Assembly (NCBI RefSeq): GCF_047663525.1
Contig: NC_092600.1
Location: forward strand, 1,608,001-1,672,000
Length of the DNA: 64,000 nt
Direction of reading: 5' to 3'
Source of the DNA: Anas platyrhynchos
Lineage: Eukaryota > Chordata > Aves > Anseriformes > Anatidae
The notes beneath the pieces were generated by a model. It worked only from the letters and a program-made list of their open reading frames with translations. It was not told the DNA's origin and made no database searches. The position numbers and the translations under genes were made by a program. Numbering within the stretch: the first letter of the stretch is position 1; every line of letters starts with the position of its first letter. Positions 56,949-64,000 of this stretch are shown piece by piece.

Positions 56949-56964
56949 GGCATTATGTAATGCC
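56949..56964. promoter_or_regulatory. IL13: NFIL3/PAR-bZIP site upstream of IL13
   Basis: GGCATTA-TG-TAATGCC, a 7-bp inverted repeat, contains TTATGTAA and fits the RTTAYGTAAY consensus of NFIL3 (E4BP4), HLF, TEF and DBP exactly. It is about 85 bp upstream of the TATA box. NFIL3 is known to tune Th2 cytokine genes in mice; binding here is inferred. Confidence 0.45.
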
Positions 56965-59900
56965 GACGGCACAGACTTCACCCTCACCAACTTTATTCGC
57001 TTTTCACTGACCATGCAGATTTTAATCACCTGATTGATAGATGGAGAGATACCGAAATGGGAAGTCTAGAGTCTCTGGCTGCTGTCGGGGGATCTGTCTG
57101 CTGTCGTCGTGCAGCGGGCGCTGTGTGGAATACCCTCGAGGTGAGCCCGAAAACTGAGTGCACCGAGAGCAAAGCCAAGCAAGGAGCTCGTGCTCGAGCA
57201 ATGCTCCCAATGCTCCTTGCCTCACCCACGGACAGGACAAGGGATGGTGTGGAAGGACCCGCTCCGGGATGCGTGCAGCTGGGATCCCCTGCCCCGATGG
57301 CATTGCCTCACTGGTTTCAGCACAATCCCAGTGTTTGCTTGAATTTTGGTGCATTTGGGGACTGGACATTGAGTAGGTTTATGAAAAGGTGCTGGGCAGG
57401 GGCTGGTGTCACCCTGCTGTTAGGAAACCAAGGCCCAGAGCAACACGCAAGCAGAAATTTGCTTTTTCACTGGAACATGCGCCTTGGCTGCCCCTCCGGC
57501 CTCGTCTCTTCTGGGTCCATCCCCTGCTGGCACTGCCCACACGAGCATCCTCAGTGCTGCAGCGGGGGATGTGGTGGGGAGCACCCCAACGCTGCTTTCC
57601 GGGGGCTCCACCACCGAGAGGGGACCTGGCCACCACCGGTGTCTCCTCCTCTGTGGTGGTGGCCCCGTGGATGTCCCCGCTGCGGCTCGGCTGCCCCTGC
57701 TGCAAATGGGCAGCCCTGGGGGAGGAAATGGGGAGCGGCTGGTGTTGGGGGTTTGGGGGATAAATGAACCGAGTGTCAGAAAGAATCACATTGCCTGGCC
57801 GTAATGGCAGCAGGATCTGGTAAGCTAAAGTAGCCAAAATCAGATTTTGAAAGGAAAGAAAACCTCGAAACTTTTATCAAGATGTTAAACATCTGCAAAG
57901 AAACAACAAAAAAAAAATGCTCTTGCATGTAAAGGAAGAAGTAGCTGAGGGGTTTTTCTGGCGTGTGGGTGTTTGGCTTTTAACGAGGACTTGCTCAGCT
58001 CTGCAGCACGTATCCCCTCCTGCAGCGCCCGGCCTGGCACGGAGCCTGTCGGCCCCATAAGGTGCCCGACCACGCTGTGCCCCCCGTCCCACGCCATCCT
58101 GTGCCACCTCATGCTGCCCTGTGATGTCCCAGCCCATCCCATGACACCCTACAGCACCCCACAGCACCCCACGCTGATCCGCGGTGCGGCAGAAAACCTG
58201 CGGTAGCTGAGGGAGATGCAGACACCTTTTCCTTAACCACGCCAGCAGCCACACACCTGTGGTTATTTCCCACCATTGCTAAACCGAGCCGGCACTGGGA
58301 ATTCGGCGGTGTGAAATGTTGACTTGCCAAAACGCCTTGTTTCTCCCCAAAGTTCTGCCATGCACGTTCTGGAGCCCTGTGCCTCCAGCCCAGCCCCGCG
58401 GCAGCCTCGCGGTGCTGCTGCCCCTGCCCAGGAGCCCCAGCTGTCAGCTTGTTCCTGGCCAGAGGCTTGGAAAAAGCTGCAAATTTTTCAATATTTTTTA
58501 GGAAATAATGGAACATTTCCATTTTCACAAATTATTTTTAAATTTTCGGTGAATTTCAGTGTTGTGTGGTCCAACCAAGGGCTGAACGTTGCTTTTCAAG
58601 CCCATTTTGGTGCCTTATTTCTATATTCAAAGATCCGACACCACAGTGACAGGACTGGGCTGGAGCCCCCTGTTTTCACTGACATCAGCTGCTTGCATTA
58701 GCCTGGAGAAAGCCGTTTTTCCTGGGAGCTGAAAAAAGCCAGAAGCGATTCCCAGCCGTGGAATTTCCCAGCCATTAGAGGCTGGGGCAGAGCCAGATGG
58801 AGCCTGGAGGATTTCCTCCGCAGGCACCGGGAGGGAGGTGAAGGCACGGGGGTGTGTGCAGGGTGGTGGAGCAGAGCATGGGTCTGTCTGTCCATCCGTC
58901 TGTCTGTCCTAAAGCCAGTTTCCTGCAGAAGCTCCCTGATCCCTCGAGCCAGGAGCTGGCACCACCCGGGATGGGTTCCGGGCACCTCGGGGACATGGGG
59001 TCAGGGGGCACGGGGCTGGGGGCGTCCCACAAAGCCACACACCCGCGCCCGGCGCGTCATCTCCCCCCCAGGCAGATAAAAATCATTCCCCCTAACTATT
59101 GATACGGTAACGTTGATGATGGGAAAAGCTGACATGTATCAATTCGGCTCGTGTGGGTGGAAAACGATAGCTAGAAGGTGGAGCCCGGTTCTGAGAAATG
59201 GTGGTGAGCTGGGGGCTTGCTTCCTCGGGCAGGAGGGGGCGAGGGACGGGGACCACAGAGCTTTGGGAGTCCTTGGCCAGAAGGGAAACGAAATAACGCG
59301 CCCAGAGCATCTGTGGCTGCTCTAAGCACCGGAACCAGCAGTGGTATGAAATGATACAGGGAACTTCTGCCTGGGCATCACCCCCAGCACGGACGCCCGC
59401 TGGTGTGCCCCTGCCAGGCAGGACACAAACCCTGTGGGTCTGGGAGCTGCCGCCATCAGGGCAGTGTGGGAACAAGCCCAAAATCTAAGGAAATGTAGGA
59501 AAAAGTCACCCTGAGATTAAAAGCATCCAAAATGCTGCTGTCATTCATCACAAAATCAATCCAGGCAGATGACGAAACCCTCAGTGCAACCCAAACCTGA
59601 TTTTTGCATTGTCCTCATGTCCCAATTCCTGCTCTTTTTTTCTTTGTTTCAGCAGCGAAGCCCAGGCTGATGCCCACGACCACCGCAGGCAAAGGAGGAG
59701 CTCCTGGGCAGGGCAGCGCTGGTGGCAAGGGACGGGGTCAGCAGAACCTGAGGGAAAGAACTGGGCACAGGGGGCAGGTACGTCTGATTTTAGGGGCTGC
59801 CTCTCCCTGTGGCATCACCCCCTTCTTGTTTCTGGCTCTGTAGGCAACAGGGGATCTGTGGTCCCCTGTTGTAGATGGGCTGGGTTCGTGCCTTTTAGGC

Positions 59901-60065
59901 CAGGTAGCTGCAAGACAGGAGAGGGCAGTGGTGTTGCTGGAGTGTTCCCAGCACCTGCACCCCCCCAGCTGCATCTCAGCACGCTCGGAAATTCTCCTCC
60001 AGGCTGCCCCGGTGCTGAAAGCAGCTGTGCGGCCTCCACACCTTGAGCTCAGCAGCCCAGCTCGT
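56965..60065. other. Upstream flank of IL13, no gene seen
   Basis: The DNA is GC-rich, with many chance open frames and no recognisable exon on either strand. RAD50, the next gene by synteny, is on the minus strand in this orientation and its last exons were looked for without success. Confidence 0.6.
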
Positions 60066-60123
60066 CCCACGGCTGTCCCAGTTCATCCCACAGCTGTCCC
60101 AGTTCATCCCATGGCTGTCCCAG
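60066..60123. repeat. 21-bp tandem repeat, about 2.8 copies
   Basis: The unit CCCACGGCTGTCCCAGTTCAT repeats with a 21-bp period and one or two changes per copy. Confidence 0.85.
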
Positions 60124-60221
60124 CCACACTGAGTGACGGGTCCTGTGGAGGGCTGGGGTCACGCAATTAGGAAGCGGTTCCTAGGACCCAGGGGGTGGTA
60201 TAACGGGGATGATGCACACAC

Positions 60222-60490
60222 AGAATCACAGAATCATTCAGGTTGGAAAAGCCCTCTGAACCAGCTGGTCCAACCACCCCCCTACCACCAACGTCACCAC
60301 TAAACCCTGTCCCCAAGCACCACGTCCAACCCGTCCTTGAGCACCCCCAGGGTTGGTGACTCCCCCACCTCCCGTCCCCGTGCCTGCTCTGAGCAGAAAC
60401 GTCTCCTCATTTCCAACCTGAACCTCCCCTAGCGTGACTTGAGGCCATTCTCTCTAGTCCTATCTGGTTATCTGTGCGAAGAGGCCAACC
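60222..60490 (-). mobile_element. CR1 retroposon 3' end
   Basis: It reads AGAATCACAGAATCATTCAG at its left edge, followed by GGTTGGAAAAGCCCT and CATTTCCAACCTGAACC: the reverse complement of a CR1 3' end. It is truncated at its 5' end, which is usual. Confidence 0.9.
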
Positions 60491-61795
60491 CAACTCTTCT
60501 GTGATTTTTGAGGGCTTAATTTTGGGCAAATCACCATTTTCTCCTTTCCAAGGACAGCCCAACTTGGCATTTTTAAAAAAAATCCTGAGAGGACACAGAC
60601 CATTTTTTTTCAGACCATTTTCTCATGTGCGCTGCTCCTCGATTTCTGAAGCTGGTGAGAAGTTAAATAAAACTTTTTATAACACTAAAATGTGGGTCAC
60701 AATATAACATCTAGCATCAGCACATGCAGTATCTCTTGAATCAGTGGTTGAGTTTACAAACCGTGTTTCAGAATGCAAACGCGGCCAGCTGGAGCCTCCC
60801 CGCTTCCTTCAGCCAGCGCAGCTGGAGGGGAGGGTGTGTGACAGACACAGCAAATGCGATTTTTAATTTTTTTTTTACATAAACCAAGTTACATGGAATA
60901 GGACGGACCGGATGAAGGAGTTCTCGTTTCCCAAAGGTGCGATCTGGCCATAGGCAGGGGCTTGGCGTTGGCTCCTGGAAGCTTGCCCAAGGGGTAGTAA
61001 ACAAACTGTCATAGTGAAATAGATCAGGAATGATATTTCGAGTGACATTTAGATGCTAACGAAGTTACAAGCATGAAATTGTTAAACTTTTGATAGGATC
61101 GCCTATTTTTTTATTGGCTTAGTTTGTGGTGTTTATTTGTAACCGTGCCTTTTTTTCTTTTTATTTTTCGGAAGTGTTAAACACGAAGAACTTGGGGCAG
61201 AGCTGCCGTGTCAGTAGCAGCCTCCAAGCATCCAGCAGGCCACTCGCACAGCGTCGCTGGTATCAAAGGATGCCAGAGCTTAAAAGCGCTGGTTCTCCAC
61301 CGCTAGCACAGCCCCCACTTGGCACCGAGGCTGTTCAGACAGCGATGTCTCTAAGCCCGTTTTTTCCCAGTGAAAGCATCTGTCTCCTCGCTGACCGAGT
61401 GCAGATAAATGAAATTATGTCGTTGGAGACAGAAGTGGTGTGGCATGGAGGTGATGGTGGGGAAGCGATGGAGGCATCGCCCCGGTGCCCGTTCTGCGGG
61501 GCTGAGCCCATTGCTGGCGCACCCGCTGGCAGTCCTGTGAATGCACCTAAAATTGTTTCCAGTTTTCTTCTTGGTTCTTAAATCCAGGCACAGCCCAGAG
61601 GGCCTGTGGCTGCGCTGTCCTTGCCATGGGGTGTGTGTGGTGCTGTGGGGCTGGGATTTCTCTGCCGATGGCTGGAAATGAGCCGCGGCTCCAGCCGAAA
61701 TGGCGAGCGGGGAGGTGGTGGCTGCACGGCTTTGTCACCTGCCCAGGTGGTCACCTTGATACAGCCGTGCCCCATGCGCCTTCAACCACATCTTG

Positions 61796-62008
61796 AATCA
61801 CAGAATCATTAATTCAGGTGGGAAAAGCCCTCCAAGATCAGCTGCTCCAACCATCCCCCTACCACCAATGTCACCACTAAGCCGTGTCCCCAAGCACCCG
61901 TCCTTGAACACCCCAAGGGACGGTGATGCCACCACCTCCCCGGGCATCCCATCCCGATGGCTCACCGCTCATTCTGAGCAGAAACACCTCCTCGTTTCCA
62001 ACCTTTCC
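61796..62008 (-). mobile_element. Second CR1 retroposon 3' end
   Basis: It has the same structure and orientation as the copy about 1.5 kb away, beginning GAATCACAGAATCATTAATT and running to CTCGTTTCCAACC. It is somewhat more diverged and has small deletions. Confidence 0.88.
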
Positions 62009-64000
62009 TGCTTGGTTTTGTGCTGAGCACTGAGCCATACATGGCACCACCTGCCAGGAGGAGCCCTGGCCCCTTCCCTCCGCACATCCCGCTCCTTCCC
62101 ACCCTCTCCCGGGATGAGGCCGGGGGCAGCTGCCATGGAGCGGCTGCGCCGCGGCGGCCGAGGCAGGAAGCTGTGGCGGGGCAGGGATGCCCTTGACGTG
62201 GCTCTGGGGGCGGCTGACAGCGCCGATCTGTAGCACCCCAGCTTCCTGTGGGTGCGGGAGGGGAGGCGGTGGCGGCGCAGCAAACCCCTCACCACGCTCA
62301 CCCCGCAGCAGTGCCGGCCCCACTCAGTCCCCAGTGTGCCCGGGAGCAGTGGAAGGCAGCGAAAGGATTCGGAGTTTCTCCTGTGTGCCATTCCCATGAG
62401 CATGGCTCGTCCGTGATTTTTGTCTTCCAGGCGATATCAAAACCGTGGGGCTGGTGGTGTCTGCTCTGCTCGCACGGCCACAGGTTCCTCCTTGGAATAA
62501 GCAAGTGAAAGGCGTGGAAAAAATTGTGGGGATCACCAGCTTTTTATCATTTTAATGCTGACACTTAATGGCAGAGGAGGCAGCTTCCCAATGCATTTTC
62601 TATCCTTTCTCCAAGTTCTGACAAAAATTCTAAGCCCATAATGCATGTAGGTAACATCTGCAGCTGGGGAACAGAGAAAGGTTGTTAAAAGCAAAAGTGT
62701 GTCTAAGCTTTGTTATAGGGGAATGGCAATCTGTGTCGTTATCTTGTTTGGGGGAAGGGGGAGGAGAAGAAGGGGAAGCACGGAATCCACAAAGGTAGGG
62801 GAGTTGCTTCTGAAGATAAAGTAATTCTTCATGAGCCGGGATGTATGTGTCACGCTAAAATAAACAGGTAGCACAGGAAAATTTGAAAATTCAAAGTCAT
62901 TTTTTTCTGTTGATTAGATCTTCAAGAAAATTCCCCTTCAGGAAGTAGTACTAGAGTCAGTGAAGCTTCTTACTTAAAACTGCAAACGTAATGCATGTTA
63001 GTAGCATTTTCCTTCGTCTTCTTTCGCCCCCTCCCCAGTTTAGTGTCAATTGCCTTTTCAGGGGATCAGTGAGTGTAATTGCTAGGAAGTCCCATTCGTA
63101 TGTTTATTTTTCAGTGTTTTCCCCGGTGGCGGGGGCACCTTGACTCTAACAACCTGCATTTTCAGAAAATTGAAAATTTCAGGTGGAAACAATCCTTAGT
63201 TCAAGTGCTGTTTCTGGCATTACCCTTTGATGCCCCTGCTGCCATGTCCACTGAGCCCTCTGGTGCTGTGCAGGGCTCAGGAACATCACCTATGGAGACG
63301 TGCAAACAGAGACCCACGCTGCTGCTGGGTTTTGGTGCAGATGTTATCTAGACACTTTAGCAGGTGCTGTCCCTTTTTACCTTGAAGGGTCCTGCAGGGC
63401 CACAAGGAGCATAGCACAGGGCTGTGTCACCGTGTCACTGTCCCCTGCAGCAAAGCCCTCGGGGCAGGGGGTGGCAGGGCTGCCTCTGTCCGTGGTGCTG
63501 GCACCTGCCCCTGCTGCCCTGCCAGAGCAGGAGGAAAAGGCAGAGTACAACGTTCCCATGCTCATTCCTGTGTTTTCCAAAGTAAAATGCCCTGCTGTTA
63601 ATTAAATTAACATTTTTTTAAAGTGGTTTAGAGATTCTTTCTTTGAAAGTGAGCTTTAGTCATATGTTGTCACCTAAGGAGGTTCAGGCAATCACTGGTG
63701 GCTGCAGCTTTCAAGAGCTCTAAGTCCAGCTTCAGTTTGTGGGCTTCTACCCAGATTTGGATGTAGAACAGGTGCCCCCTCACTTGGTTATGAAGAAACA
63801 GCTGCCCAGAAATGGCATCCCTCAGACTTTGCATGACTGCAGAGGCAGCACAGTGCGCTGCTGAGGTCTCACCTCTGAAATCTCAAGAGTTAACGCTGAT
63901 CGGGTCCTGTTGGCTTTCCGCTGTCATTCTAACTAAGTGGCTGGTTTCCTTTTGCTATTGAGTGATGCTGAAAACAGCTCAGAAGAGCTGAGTAGGGGTG
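62009..64000. other. Right end of window, no gene seen
   Basis: There is no coding segment that I recognise. After about 62530 the base composition drops to moderately AT-rich, and 63600-64000 could be non-coding sequence of the neighbouring gene, but there is no direct evidence. Confidence 0.5.

Noticed and set aside
56965-64000. RAD50, expected by synteny beyond IL13
   Set aside because: No segment resembling RAD50 C-terminal exons was found on either strand; it probably begins outside the window.
1-64000. CRISPR arrays, prokaryotic operons, tRNA or rRNA genes, endogenous retroviral genes
   Set aside because: None was recognised. The genes have introns with vertebrate splice signals, and the only interspersed repeats identified are CR1 fragments.

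Overview
This window is a piece of a bird chromosome. Spliced vertebrate genes sit in the order SEPT8 (+), CCNI2 (-), KIF3A (+), IL4 (-), IL13 (-). This is the order known around the Th2 cytokine locus (human 5q31, chicken chromosome 13), read in mirror orientation. The bird assignment rests on CR1-type retroposon 3' ends (34540-34614, about 43400, 60222-60490, 61796-62008), on short introns and GC-rich promoters, and on a 136-residue IL-4 chain. The species cannot be read from the sequence. All genes were assembled by joining exons by hand at splice sites; the joined reading frames are multiples of three and match the known families along their length.

Layout. 1-12945: septin 8, whose first coding exon lies upstream of the window. 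One of its introns has a GC donor. 12946-22200: probable SEPT8 3' UTR, then non-coding DNA. 22200-30291: CCNI2, a cyclin I relative, on the minus strand. 30025-30500: a GC-rich head-to-head promoter shared with KIF3A, holding a perfect 14-bp RFX X-box palindrome. 30501-48175: KIF3A, the motor subunit of heterotrimeric kinesin-2, with two in-frame optional exons, one of only 9 nt. 49134-51560: IL4. 53820-56970: IL13 with an AU-rich 3' UTR. 56970-64000: no gene found; two CR1 copies and a short tandem repeat. RAD50, expected next by synteny, was not found.

The most striking observation is an antisense dual-coding exon. On the plus strand, 25100-25265 is an alternative last exon of SEPT8, joined across about 12 kb. 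It replaces the short C-terminus by 54 residues with a CCSC cysteine cluster, closely resembling the tail I remember for the long mammalian septin 8 isoform. This exon lies wholly inside the cyclin-fold exon of CCNI2 on the other strand (25085-25315), so the same base pairs encode two proteins. The donor that makes this joining possible contains the stop codon of the short isoform, so splicing or not splicing decides the C-terminus.

The genes do not form one pathway. SEPT8 and KIF3A act in the cytoskeleton and cilium, CCNI2 is an atypical cyclin, and IL4 and IL13 are type 2 cytokines. They are linked by position and possibly by shared regulatory DNA: the X-box promoter, the antisense overlap, and GATA/NFAT/NFIL3-type motifs around the cytokine genes.
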